This document shows positions 7,803 through 16,171 of a stretch of DNA of 37,536 nucleotides, in pieces. Below the pieces are notes generated by a model. The model saw nothing but the letters and a program-made list of their open reading frames with translations, was not told where the DNA came from and searched no databases. The stretch lies in NCBI GenBank assembly GCA_910586715.1, contig CAJUJG010000032.1, positions 1 through 37,536 of the forward strand. The letters are read 5' to 3'. A program made the translations under genes and the position numbers. Position 1 is the first letter of the stretch, and the number at the start of each line of letters is the position of its first letter. This DNA comes from an uncultured Lachnospiraceae bacterium (lineage in GTDB: Bacteria > Bacillota > Clostridia > Lachnospirales > Lachnospiraceae).

Positions 7803-10763
7803 CTATATTTCAAGAATCGCATCTAATTTCATTAAAAAGTTTTCCAGCCATGCCACTTTTCCCTTTTCAGCCTCAATCTGTGCATCAATACTGCTCTGAT
7901 TCTGCGTCAGCTTCTCATTTTCTTCTACTTTCTTCTTTAATGCTGTCTGAAGTTCATCTAATTGTTTTAAGAAGAATTTTTTGAACTGTTCCGCTTCATC
8001 CTGGGCAGTGTTTTGAGCGCTCTCCAGGTTCTCATTAAAGCTTTGAATAATTGGAGACAGATACTCATTTTCTACTGTAGCGTAATCAACCATCTCTCTA
8101 TTTGCATAAATTGTTCTATAATGACCAGACTCCTCAAACCAAGTCCAAGGTTTATACCATTTTTTATTGGTATTCTCAACCCATTCCTCTTCGCCAGTAT
8201 CATATCTTTCATCGTATTTGTAACTATTGATAATCTCTTGAGCGTTTGGAATATCCATCTCAAGGAACCCCACACCGAATTCATGATCAGACATACTGTA
8301 TGCCTGATTTTGAACTATTCCGCTTTGAATAAGTTCATGAATATGCTCTGTGTATTCTTTCATTATGCTGTTGGCATTCTCAACAATGACATCATTAATT
8401 ATGCTTTCCAACTCCGTTTTAACATCACTTTGCAGATGCATTACCGTATTATTCAACTTCATCATTAATTGCTGAACCTCTAACGCTGTCATTGCCCCTC
8501 TTTCACTTGAAGGATTCAACTCTTTAGAGATTTTCGCCCTCACCTTTCTAATACGGTTCTTTGCATCCTTCATCATATCCAATGCTTCAATTCTACTTCT
8601 GAATTTTTGAGCTTCCTGTCCTTCATCCAAAATACGTTTAATAGCCTCCAATTGCTGATGGATCCCATTTCTTGAACTCTCATTATTCTGAATTGAAGAA
8701 ATCATTTTTGCATGCATATCTTTTTCTTCAACTTTTTTCTTAAAGGCATCAACTGCTGTTTTTATTTTTGCAGTGTATGCGTATTTTTGAAGATATTCAT
8801 TTATAGCAATCTCCACTGCCGGAATACCGGTATACCACATTACTTCCTCATAAGTATCCCCTGCCGCTTTCGCCTTAGTTATTGCTTCTCTTACTTTCGA
8901 TAAATTATTTTTATTCAAGCTGGATTGTTCTGAGAGATGCAGCTGTTCTTCCTCAATAAAAGTGCTGCAATTAGCTAATGTCTTGCTTTGTCCCTTAGTC
9001 AATTGAGCGCCGCCCTGGTACATTCTAATTACTTTTGCAGTTTCTGCGGAAGTGGGGAATATATTTGGATTTTGTATATCAAATTTCTGCAGATACTCCC
9101 TTACATGTTGAAGCGCATCCTGTACAGATTCTTTGTCTGGATCAAACTGATCTATTTTATTTACAGCAAAAATAAATCTATCTTTCGACTGCTTTCCTCC
9201 GACCTTCATAGCTTCCGCAACAGTCGCCAACAATGTGTAATCATCATTTGTTTGAAGCTGAGTTGCGTTAAGAACATACAATACCATCGGCTTTGTTTTT
9301 TCTTTTATTACTCTATAAGTATGATTCTTATGTTCCTCAGTTCTTGAGTTGTTCGGACCGGGAGTATCAACTAAAACGAGCTTTATTCCCGACGAATCAA
9401 TATTAGGAATGTTTCCTTCAATATCTATAAAAGCAGTATTGGGATTCGCATTCATCTCTTCCATATCTGCAAGCGAGAGATTTGAATAAGAACCTAATAT
9501 TTGGTTCCCTTTATCTCTATATTCTGCTGTAAATGCTTCTCCTGTATTTCTATCTTTAATCTTTGCAATCGTTGCTGTACAGGCTTCATTCTTAGATGGC
9601 ATCAATTCTCTGCCAAGAAGCGCATTTATCAATGTTGATTTTCCAGAACTCATTGTTGCAATTACGCTGACCTCAAACTCAGAACTAAGTGCATTATAAA
9701 AATTATCATGGATCTGCTTTGTCTTTAAATCCTCGAAAGGACACTCATTCTGCATCTCTTCAAATAGTTTTTCCAGCTCGGATAATCTGTCATCCGAGCT
9801 TCTTGCCTCTGTAAAATCAAGGAACACTTCGATATTTTCATGAAGTGAGCAATAATCTTTTACTGTTTCATATAAATCATTATAATCCAAAGCAAGTCCA
9901 TAAAATTGCACAGCATACGATGTATCATTGCATAATTCAACAAGAATCGGCAGCAATTGATCAATCCATATTTGGATTCGTTCATTCTTCAAATCATACA
10001 ATTTATTGGGAGGCTGCACCGGACTGCCATCAATCGTGATTGTCGACTCAACCGTATATGGATTATACTTAAAATGAATCATGGTAGGATTTGCGGAACC
10101 ACTCTTTGCATTAAATACCTCTCTACCATGTTTAATTATTTCAGAATTGTTCTGAGTAGTTCTTCTATTCTCTCTATGAGCGACAATATTGCTTGTCAAA
10201 ACCGGTTGCTGAACAACAGTATCTGCCTTGTTTACTTGTGCGCCGCCAGTTTCTTCAACCCCGCCAAAATATGTTAGCAGTGCACTAAGTCCTCCATTAA
10301 ATCCATTGGAAACAGCAGCAAATCTCCATCCACTCTTCCTATATAATTCTGCGGAAATAATGGCAGTTTCCTTTGTAAAATCAGATCCGGTATTAGAAAT
10401 AGCAACACACTCATTTCCATTTTGTTTTACGCGCAGAGAGAAGCTATTAATTTCAGCCATAGTCCCCTGTCCATCAATACAGATTGTAAACACAAGCTTT
10501 ACAATCTGATCTGGCAGGTTGCCAAGATCAATCTCAAATTCGTTTTTCCTCCCGCTCTGCCTGAACTGAATCTCTTTTTTCGGTGAAACCATCTGATTAT
10601 AAAAAATCATATATGCTTCGTCTGATAATTTTCCATTTCCATCAATACCAAAACAGCAGCAATCATATGTAGCCGCACCGGAAATATCCATTTCAACAAT
10701 AAAAGGTTTTGTCACATCTAGGTATTTTTCAAGTTTATCTCTCATTCCTTTTACGAACTGCAT
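7803..10763 (-). CDS. TerD-dynamin fusion GTPase
   Basis: A 986-aa fusion, taking the ATG at 10763 (GGGGGAAAAG site just upstream) rather than the further upstream TTG/ATG-like starts, which lack a ribosome site. Residues 1-170 form a TerD domain (YDCCCFGIDGNGKLSDEAY, then GWRFAAVSNGFNGGLSALL). Residues 185-365 are a linker and an unrecognised domain. Residues about 368-600 are a dynamin-like GTPase with P-loop IATMSSGKST, NEACTA, DTPGPNNS (near 466) and NKID (near 535). Residues 600-986 are largely helical with coiled-coil character, like a dynamin stalk, with a Trp-rich stretch (KKWYKPWTWFEES) that could touch membrane. It is the first gene of the operon. The fusion couples a Ter stress module to membrane remodelling in one polypeptide, and the motifs are shared with the small GTPase downstream. 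Confidence 0.88.
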   Translation of the reverse strand: MQFVKGMRDKLEKYLDVTKPFIVEMDISGAATYDCCCFGIDGNGKLSDEAYMIFYNQMVSPKKEIQFRQSGRKNEFEIDLGNLPDQIVKLVFTICIDGQGTMAEINSFSLRVKQNGNECVAISNTGSDFTKETAIISAELYRKSGWRFAAVSNGFNGGLSALLTYFGGVEETGGAQVNKADTVVQQPVLTSNIVAHRENRRTTQNNSEIIKHGREVFNAKSGSANPTMIHFKYNPYTVESTITIDGSPVQPPNKLYDLKNERIQIWIDQLLPILVELCNDTSYAVQFYGLALDYNDLYETVKDYCSLHENIEVFLDFTEARSSDDRLSELEKLFEEMQNECPFEDLKTKQIHDNFYNALSSEFEVSVIATMSSGKSTLINALLGRELMPSKNEACTATIAKIKDRNTGEAFTAEYRDKGNQILGSYSNLSLADMEEMNANPNTAFIDIEGNIPNIDSSGIKLVLVDTPGPNNSRTEEHKNHTYRVIKEKTKPMVLYVLNATQLQTNDDYTLLATVAEAMKVGGKQSKDRFIFAVNKIDQFDPDKESVQDALQHVREYLQKFDIQNPNIFPTSAETAKVIRMYQGGAQLTKGQSKTLANCSTFIEEEQLHLSEQSSLNKNNLSKVREAITKAKAAGDTYEEVMWYTGIPAVEIAINEYLQKYAYTAKIKTAVDAFKKKVEEKDMHAKMISSIQNNESSRNGIHQQLEAIKRILDEGQEAQKFRSRIEALDMMKDAKNRIRKVRAKISKELNPSSERGAMTALEVQQLMMKLNNTVMHLQSDVKTELESIINDVIVENANSIMKEYTEHIHELIQSGIVQNQAYSMSDHEFGVGFLEMDIPNAQEIINSYKYDERYDTGEEEWVENTNKKWYKPWTWFEESGHYRTIYANREMVDYATVENEYLSPIIQSFNENLESAQNTAQDEAEQFKKFFLKQLDELQTALKKKVEENEKLTQNQSSIDAQIEAEKGKVAWLENFLMKLDAILEI

Positions 10764-10885
10764 TTCTTTTCCCCCGTTATCAAACGTATAAAAACTCTTT
10801 CTTGCCACATGCTTACAACATACCGGCAACAAAAAAAGTTACCCTGCTCTTTCTCACACAAAACTCTTATCACACGATTATATAA

Positions 10886-10914
10886 ATTATATATCATATT
10901 AGGAGTTTATTCAA
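10886..10914 (-). promoter_or_regulatory. Promoter of the Ter/dynamin/HerA operon
   Basis: On the minus strand TTGAAT (10909-10914) and a perfect TATAAT (10886-10891) are separated by exactly 17 bases, a near-consensus housekeeping-sigma promoter in an AT-rich stretch. It lies about 120 bases upstream of the ATG at 10763, leaving a sizeable leader. Confidence 0.65.
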
Positions 10915-10928
10915 GTAAATAGGAGTTC

Positions 10929-10952
10929 GATATTTCTATTGATATTTCTATC
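10929..10952. repeat. 12-bp direct repeat upstream of the operon promoter
   Basis: GATATTTCTATT and GATATTTCTATC lie side by side at 10929-10940 and 10941-10952, immediately upstream of the -35 box of the Ter operon and touching the end of the GH2 gene. Tandem sites here could bind a regulator, but no family can be named. Confidence 0.4.
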
Positions 10953-12744
10953 AAACCTTCTCCACCCTCCGGTCATACGTCACCAGCCCGTTAATCTCCT
11001 CCTCAATATCCGAAAGCTGCGTATAAACCGCTGCGCAAAGCCCTTCCTTCCTAAGCTGCTCCACCTGCGCCGTAAACTGCGCATACTCCTCTAAAAACCG
11101 CTCCTGATCCGCATGCACGCCATATCCGAAATACGCGTCCGAATACGTATGCCCCTCCACAATCAGCGAAATGCCGCCATACTCCGAGAGCACATACGGT
11201 TTTTCTCCTCTTTTCACGGACAGCTTAAAAAAGTACGTATGCTCACTCTTCACATCGCCAGCTCCCTGGTCAAACCAACCGCTGTGCGCGTCAATCAACC
11301 GCGTAGCGTCCATACGCCGCACAAACGCCGTGTTCGCCGCCGCGTCAAACTGTCCCCATCCCTCGTTAAACAAGACCCACATACAAATACAAGGACAGTT
11401 ATATAACTGCGCAATCGTCTCCGCGCACTCCTTTTTCCACTCCCTGCGCCCGCGCGAATCCTCCCTTGCGGTATAACCATAATGATTATCTTTCAGCTTC
11501 TGTAGCGGCACAATCGCGTTCGGAAGATAGCATGTCTTGACAAAATTATACGCGCCCCCTCCGTTTATCATATCCTGCCACACTAAAACCCCCAGTCTGT
11601 CGCAATGATAATACCACCGCATCGGCTCAAGCTTGCAGTGCTTTCGTATCATATTAAAACCCTTGCTCTTGATAAACGCAATATCATGCACCATCGCCTC
11701 ATCACTCGGCGGCGTCATCAGGCTTTCCGGATAATACCCCTGATCCAGCACGCCGTTTTGAAAATACGGAATATGGTTTAAGCACAGACGCGGTACACCG
11801 TCCCTGTCCTTCTCGACAGAAAAACAACGCATCCCAAAATAACTTTCCACCTTATCGACAGCGCCCTCACTGTGCATACAAATCTTCACGTCATATAAAA
11901 ACGGCGACACCGGAGACCAGCTCTTTTTGTCAGGTATCTGCACGGAGAGCTCCTCCCACGCCGCACCGCTGCCTGCACACTCTGCCGTTCCTACCAGCGC
12001 TTCCCCGTCATAAACCTCCGCAAAATATGACACTTGTGTCACATTTTTATTCGCCTTTACCGCAATCCGCACTTTATCCGCGTCATAATCCGGCGTTATG
12101 CGAAGTCCTTTTATGTAAATATCAGGAACCCACTCGTACCAAACCGTCTGCCATAATCCGCTTTGTGCCGTATAAAACATGCCGCCGTTTTTCAGGCACT
12201 GTTTCCCCCGTCCGTGATACGACGTATCGCTCCTGTCCTGAACACATACCAAGACGCGGTTGTTCCCCGTCCGCACATACTCCGTAATATCAAGTGAAAA
12301 TGCCTGATAGCCGCCCGAATGGCGCCCCGCCTCCTTATCATTGACATACACCTTGCACCGCTCGTCACACGCACCAAAATGCAAAAGCAGTCGTCCGTTT
12401 AACTGAGCAATCTCAAAATCACGCGCATACCATAAATATTCGTTTGGCATAAGCTGCCGCTCCACGCCCGACAGCACGGTTTCCGGTGAAAACGGCACAA
12501 GGATTTCACCGTCCCACACAGACGGCTGCCCGGAAGTTTCCGTAAATGCATACTGCCAATATCCGTTTAATATCGTATAATTATCACGCACAAGCTGCGG
12601 TCTTGGATATTCTGAAAGCGGCTTGGGATGTTTGCTCTCCAAAAGCGCCTCCCCCCACTTCGTCATAAGCTGTTTCGGCTCCGCCTTATCCTCTCCGAAC
12701 AACCGCTCCGCTCCGATTGCCGTTAATACTTCCTTTACTTTCAT
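10951..12744 (-). CDS. Glycoside hydrolase family 2 enzyme
   Basis: A 597-aa GH2 enzyme (beta-galactosidase/beta-glucuronidase-like). It has the expected order: N-terminal jelly-roll sugar-binding domain (about 50-205, with LHFGACDERCKVYVNDKEAG), immunoglobulin-like domain (about 210-310) and a TIM-barrel catalytic domain. The probable acid/base is Glu461 in LFNEGWGQFD and the nucleophile is Glu521 in VLSEYGG. It is shorter than classical LacZ and has no signal peptide, so it should act in the cytosol on short beta-linked sugars. Substrate cannot be told from sequence. It starts 48 bases after the DHHW gene with a GGAGG site. No sugar transporter adjoins it, and the next genes belong to the unrelated Ter operon. 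Confidence 0.9.
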   Translation of the reverse strand: MKVKEVLTAIGAERLFGEDKAEPKQLMTKWGEALLESKHPKPLSEYPRPQLVRDNYTILNGYWQYAFTETSGQPSVWDGEILVPFSPETVLSGVERQLMPNEYLWYARDFEIAQLNGRLLLHFGACDERCKVYVNDKEAGRHSGGYQAFSLDITEYVRTGNNRVLVCVQDRSDTSYHGRGKQCLKNGGMFYTAQSGLWQTVWYEWVPDIYIKGLRITPDYDADKVRIAVKANKNVTQVSYFAEVYDGEALVGTAECAGSGAAWEELSVQIPDKKSWSPVSPFLYDVKICMHSEGAVDKVESYFGMRCFSVEKDRDGVPRLCLNHIPYFQNGVLDQGYYPESLMTPPSDEAMVHDIAFIKSKGFNMIRKHCKLEPMRWYYHCDRLGVLVWQDMINGGGAYNFVKTCYLPNAIVPLQKLKDNHYGYTAREDSRGRREWKKECAETIAQLYNCPCICMWVLFNEGWGQFDAAANTAFVRRMDATRLIDAHSGWFDQGAGDVKSEHTYFFKLSVKRGEKPYVLSEYGGISLIVEGHTYSDAYFGYGVHADQERFLEEYAQFTAQVEQLRKEGLCAAVYTQLSDIEEEINGLVTYDRRVEKV

Positions 12745-12792
12745 CCCTGACCTCCATGCGTTAACAAATCCGTTCCTTGTTTCCTTTTACTT

Positions 12793-13899
12793 TTATTTCT
12801 TCAAAATACTGCCATTATTCCAAATCAGCGTATTGTACGCAAACAAAATATCCGCGTTTTCAAACTCCACATACCTGTCAATCAGACTTGCACTGATATA
12901 ACGCAAATCTACCAGGACAACCTCATCATACTGCTCCAAAAGCAACGGCGCCAGGCTGCTCCCAAACGAATCCCGAAATACGATCAGCCGCCTGCCGTCT
13001 CCGCCACCAAACACATTTTTGATCACAAGCACTGCCCGCGCACCGCCAAGATATATGTCGTACGCGTCAAGACTTTTTTCATCCAAAAGCAACTCCGTCT
13101 GATAAACCGCCTTAATACTGTTGCTCTCCACATCGTAGACCTGCGCATTGTCCGTCGTCTCGTTGGTAAGATACACAATCTCCTCCGCAGGAAACGGAAG
13201 CGCCGCCTGACCACGATAAACCCCGTTGAAATTCTCAATTTTATGCTGCTCATACGAAGCAATCTCAAACTCCGTCCTCTCACACCCCATGCCGGCAAAC
13301 AAACGTTCCAAAACACCGCCAATGCACTCCTGCCGCCAATGTGCGTCCGTGCGGTAATAGCTGTCAATCGTGAGCGCCGGAGCAATATCAATATAATCCG
13401 CCTCCCCGTCAAGCCCGTCCGAAAGCAGCGCAGACAGCTTATCATAATTCATATGCGGATACCCGTTTTGGGCTGCGAGAAAATAATTCTTATCCGGTAT
13501 CACCGTATAAAACACACGGTTATCTGCAAAATACGTTTTCTTCAAAGACCGCACCATCTGCACCGTCCGCTCTACCCCCGTTTCATTCAAGGGATACTCC
13601 AGCTTTGACGCATGTCCGTTTGCAATATAAATACCATTGTTTTCCTTCTGCTGCAAAACAGTTACGGCAAAGTTCGCCTTCATTCCCCGATACGTCTCCC
13701 GCAGCGGGAAATGGTCCAGCAGATACGTCTCCAATTTGCCCGTATAGCTCCCGTCCAAAAGACTGTCCGCGGAAAGTTTTGGCATCCCCGCAAGCCGCCT
13801 GCGCTCCGACGCGGAATACGCCTGTTTTGGACATAGTATAAATGCCGCGGCGCTTCCAAGCACAAGCGCCGTCAGTAAAATCAAAGTCACTCGTTTCAT
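12793..13899 (-). CDS. DHHW-family (AlgJ/AlgX-like) protein
   Basis: A 368-aa protein when started at the ATG 13899, which has a GGAG site and gives a proper N-terminal membrane anchor (KRVTLILLTALVLGSAAAFI). A longer in-frame extension upstream lies inside the intercistronic hairpins and is not credible. The body carries the family features: ASERRRLAGMP, a DHFPLRETYR motif, DKNYFLA, and YRTDAHWR resembling the DHHW/SGNH catalytic His region, then FRDSFGSSLAPLL. Such proteins act outside the membrane with an MBOAT acyltransferase to O-acetylate polysaccharide, and the upstream gene is an MBOAT protein. Which polymer is modified is unknown. Confidence 0.87.
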   Translation of the reverse strand: MKRVTLILLTALVLGSAAAFILCPKQAYSASERRRLAGMPKLSADSLLDGSYTGKLETYLLDHFPLRETYRGMKANFAVTVLQQKENNGIYIANGHASKLEYPLNETGVERTVQMVRSLKKTYFADNRVFYTVIPDKNYFLAAQNGYPHMNYDKLSALLSDGLDGEADYIDIAPALTIDSYYRTDAHWRQECIGGVLERLFAGMGCERTEFEIASYEQHKIENFNGVYRGQAALPFPAEEIVYLTNETTDNAQVYDVESNSIKAVYQTELLLDEKSLDAYDIYLGGARAVLVIKNVFGGGDGRRLIVFRDSFGSSLAPLLLEQYDEVVLVDLRYISASLIDRYVEFENADILFAYNTLIWNNGSILKK

Positions 13900-13921
13900 A
13901 ATTAATCTCCATAATTCAGGT

Positions 13922-14031
13922 GAAGAATGCCCGCATTTTGGGCATTCTTCGGTGTGAGACTTAGAACTTCTTCGCGAAACAGCCTTTGCTGTGAGTGAAA
14001 ACTGCCAAAGGCAGTTAGAAGTTCTTCTCAC
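13922..14031 (-). promoter_or_regulatory. Branched hairpin element between MBOAT and DHHW genes
   Basis: The whole gap is made of inverted repeats. GAAGAATGCCC (13922-13932) pairs with 13940-13950. Beside it, AGAACTTCT (13963-13971) pairs with AGAAGTTCT (14017-14025), extended by GTGAGA/TCTCAC (13954-13959 with 14026-14031). Inside this stem lie two smaller hairpins: ACAGC/GCTGT (13979-13992) and ACTGCC/GGCAGT (14001-14015). The RNA could form a closed multi-branch structure ending just after the MBOAT stop. No U-tract follows, so mRNA processing, stabilisation or attenuation is more likely than termination. Confidence 0.55.
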
Positions 14032-14032
14032 G

Positions 14033-15445
14033 CTAAAAACGAAAATACAAAAACGGATTAAACGAACCGTCAATCAGATACGCTGTACAAAGCAGCAGCA
14101 GCGCAACCGAAAACGCGCACTCCAGCCACACAGCCGCTATTCTGCCCACATTCGTCTGCGACACCCTGTCACAAAAACCACACCAAAGCTTTTTAGGAAA
14201 CGGCGTCGCCCCGATTATCCCGATTGCCAAAATCCCAAGCCTGTTTTTCAACAGATACCCGTTTAACACCACATCAACCTGCGCCCCCGCCGGCACGCGC
14301 CAAAGCCCTGTAAGATCTTGCCACGCGCCGCTAAGCTGCGTATTGTGGAATAATACAAACGTTCCTAAAATTACCAAAATCATATACCCGTGCCCAAGCA
14401 CATCTGTCAGCACATTGTGTTGCTTTACCAAGCCTTTCACCGCCTTTTCCGCCACAAGCAGCACGGCAAAACTAAGCCCCCAAAGCACAAAATTCCACTC
14501 CGCGCCATGCCACAGCCCCGTAAACATCCATACGACAAGCACATTAAAAATCCACCGCCATTTACTGCACCGGTTCCCGCCAAGCGGAATATAGACATAA
14601 TCCCGGAACCACCCGCCAAGCGTCATATGCCACCGCCGCCAGAACTCGCTCACGCTCTTTGCGATAAAGGGATAATTGAAATTCTCGGGAAACGAAAATC
14701 CAAGCATTCTCCCAAGCCCGATTGCCATATCGGAATACCCCGAAAAATCGAAATACAATTGTAGACAGATCGCCGCCGCGTATCCCCACGACAGCAAAAT
14801 CCCACGCTGCATATGCGGCAACGCTGACACCTCTGTCACAAATTCACCAAGCACGTTTGCAATCAGAACCTTCTTTCCAAGCCCCACAAAAAACCGCACC
14901 ACACCTCGCTCAAAACTGACACACGCGTCCTTTTTTAAAAACCCCTGACTGCCCTTGCTGTCCTTGCTGTCAATCCCGTCAATCACCGCCGCAACGTCCG
15001 CATACCGCACAATCGGTCCCGCCACAAGCTGCGGAAACAGCGTCACATACGTCGCAAGCTTCAGCAGACTTTTTTGCAGCTCCACACGTCCCCTGCGCAC
15101 GTCAATACAATAGCTCACAATCTGAAACGTATAAAACGAAATCCCAATCGGCAGAAACGGGCTGAACTTATAATAAAAAAGCAGCGTAAAAGGAAAAAGG
15201 ACAGACAAAGCGTAACATACTTTGCCTGCCAAAGACTTTCCCAAACGCTGCATTGCGATAGTCAACCCATATGCCACCACAATCTCCGCCAGCATTAAAA
15301 GCACATACACAGGCTCGCCCCATGCGTAAAATAAAACAGACAGCACAAACAGCACAAAATTTTTCGCCCTGCCCGGCACGCCATAATACAGCAAAACCGT
15401 GAGTGGCAAAAAGAAATATAAAAATGTAATACTTGAGAATAGCAT
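14033..15445 (-). CDS. MBOAT-family O-acyltransferase (AlgI-like)
   Basis: A 470-aa polytopic membrane protein, the normal length for AlgI/DltB-like O-acyltransferases. It starts LFSSITFLYFFLPLTVLLYY and has about ten hydrophobic segments. The family core is clear: FPQLVAGPIVRY, LYFDFSGYSDMAIGLGRMLGF, NFNYPFIAKSVSEFWRRWHM and WMFTGLWHGAEWNFVLWG, whose His (LWHGAEW) is the catalytic residue in MBOATs. It moves acyl groups, usually acetyl, across the membrane to an extracellular acceptor. A GGAGG site precedes the ATG. It sits between a lipoprotein gene and the DHHW gene, and the three probably form one surface-polysaccharide acetylation unit. Confidence 0.94.
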   Translation of the reverse strand: MLFSSITFLYFFLPLTVLLYYGVPGRAKNFVLFVLSVLFYAWGEPVYVLLMLAEIVVAYGLTIAMQRLGKSLAGKVCYALSVLFPFTLLFYYKFSPFLPIGISFYTFQIVSYCIDVRRGRVELQKSLLKLATYVTLFPQLVAGPIVRYADVAAVIDGIDSKDSKGSQGFLKKDACVSFERGVVRFFVGLGKKVLIANVLGEFVTEVSALPHMQRGILLSWGYAAAICLQLYFDFSGYSDMAIGLGRMLGFSFPENFNYPFIAKSVSEFWRRWHMTLGGWFRDYVYIPLGGNRCSKWRWIFNVLVVWMFTGLWHGAEWNFVLWGLSFAVLLVAEKAVKGLVKQHNVLTDVLGHGYMILVILGTFVLFHNTQLSGAWQDLTGLWRVPAGAQVDVVLNGYLLKNRLGILAIGIIGATPFPKKLWCGFCDRVSQTNVGRIAAVWLECAFSVALLLLCTAYLIDGSFNPFLYFRF

Positions 15446-15470
15446 ATTACCTCCATGCTGCCAACAACCC

Positions 15471-15494
15471 GTGTGAAAAATTTATTTTTCACAC
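15471..15494 (-). repeat. Intergenic hairpin repeat, copy 1
   Basis: GTGTGAAAAA (15471-15480) and TTTTTCACAC (15485-15494) form a perfect 10-bp stem with loop TTTA (plus strand). It lies 3 bases after the lipoprotein gene and before the MBOAT ribosome site. The central 18 bases are identical to the copies at 21418-21441 and 24276-24303, while the outer pairs differ and still match. Confidence 0.7.
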
Positions 15495-15497
15495 TTC

Positions 15498-16088
15498 CTA
15501 CATTGGGTTATTTTTTTCCATCATTTCAGACACATTGAAACCGCGCTCCTGCGCCGCTGCCGCTGCATTTTTGTAAACCTCGTCCGCCGTATCCGCAGAA
15601 CCCATCACGAAAAAGACATCATTTCCAAACAACGCGCCAACCTGTTTTTCCGCCGACACGCAGACCCACTTTGCAGGATTAATATTGTCCATCAGATTCT
15701 GCAAAATTGCTTTTGCATCTCCTTCGTCATTTGTACGGATGTATACGGCGCTGTATGCCGTAGAGCTCATCATGGACTCAGAAAGATATACGCCTTCTAT
15801 TCCCGTAAGATCTGTCAGCCCGGTATGATACGAAAGCATATCCGCGTCATTTAAATCCAGCTCCGTCGTCTGTACTTCATAAGGGAGCAGATCTTCCGCC
15901 ACTCCCCCGTATGTCTCATCAAAAAATGCAGACACTTCGTCAACGCTTTCAAGATGTACCATTCCCGAAGGGTCTAACGCTTCGTCCCCCGTCACTTCAT
16001 CGGAATTTCTGTCACTTTTGGAACCGCAGCCTGTCAGCATACTAAAAGACAAGACCGCCGCCAAACATAAAACCATAAATTTTTTCAT
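15498..16088 (-). CDS. Lipoprotein, DUF4358-like
   Basis: A 196-aa lipoprotein. The signal peptide KKFMVLCLAAVLSFSML ends in lipobox LTGC near residue 21, so the mature protein should be lipid-anchored on the outside of the membrane. The remainder (VEVQ-like ELDLNDADMLSYHTGL, GVYLSESMMSSTAYSAVYIR, NPAKWVCVSAEKQVGALFGNDVFFVMG) resembles the DUF4358 family, often found near MBOAT genes in Clostridia. I assign this from memory of its motif layout only. Function is unknown. AAAGGAG lies about 12 bases before the ATG. It follows metI after 83 bases and precedes the MBOAT gene. It is not the MetQ methionine-binding lipoprotein, which is larger and has a different fold. Confidence 0.7.
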   Translation of the reverse strand: MKKFMVLCLAAVLSFSMLTGCGSKSDRNSDEVTGDEALDPSGMVHLESVDEVSAFFDETYGGVAEDLLPYEVQTTELDLNDADMLSYHTGLTDLTGIEGVYLSESMMSSTAYSAVYIRTNDEGDAKAILQNLMDNINPAKWVCVSAEKQVGALFGNDVFFVMGSADTADEVYKNAAAAAQERGFNVSEMMEKNNPM

Positions 16089-16171
16089 AGCAATAACAAT
16101 GCTCCTTTCATACTCTACTGCTTTGTTACACTCCTATCCTAACCAATCTTATTACATTTATGCGTTTCCAA

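Noticed and set aside
10764..10832. 23-residue extension of the TerD-dynamin fusion
   Set aside because: No ribosome site; the ATG at 10763 has GGGGGAAAAG and matches the TerD domain start.
11113..11480. Open frames opposite the GH2 gene, and many similar frames opposite the MBOAT, MetN, kinase and fdh genes
   Set aside because: Arg/His/Pro-rich or Cys-rich translations with no ribosome sites; shadows of real minus-strand genes.
13900..14073. N-terminal extension of the DHHW protein
   Set aside because: Lies in the hairpin region and overlaps the MBOAT gene; the downstream ATG has a GGAG site and a membrane anchor.
15498..16088. Reading the lipoprotein next to metI as MetQ
   Set aside because: Too short and lacks NlpA/MetQ motifs; resembles DUF4358 instead.
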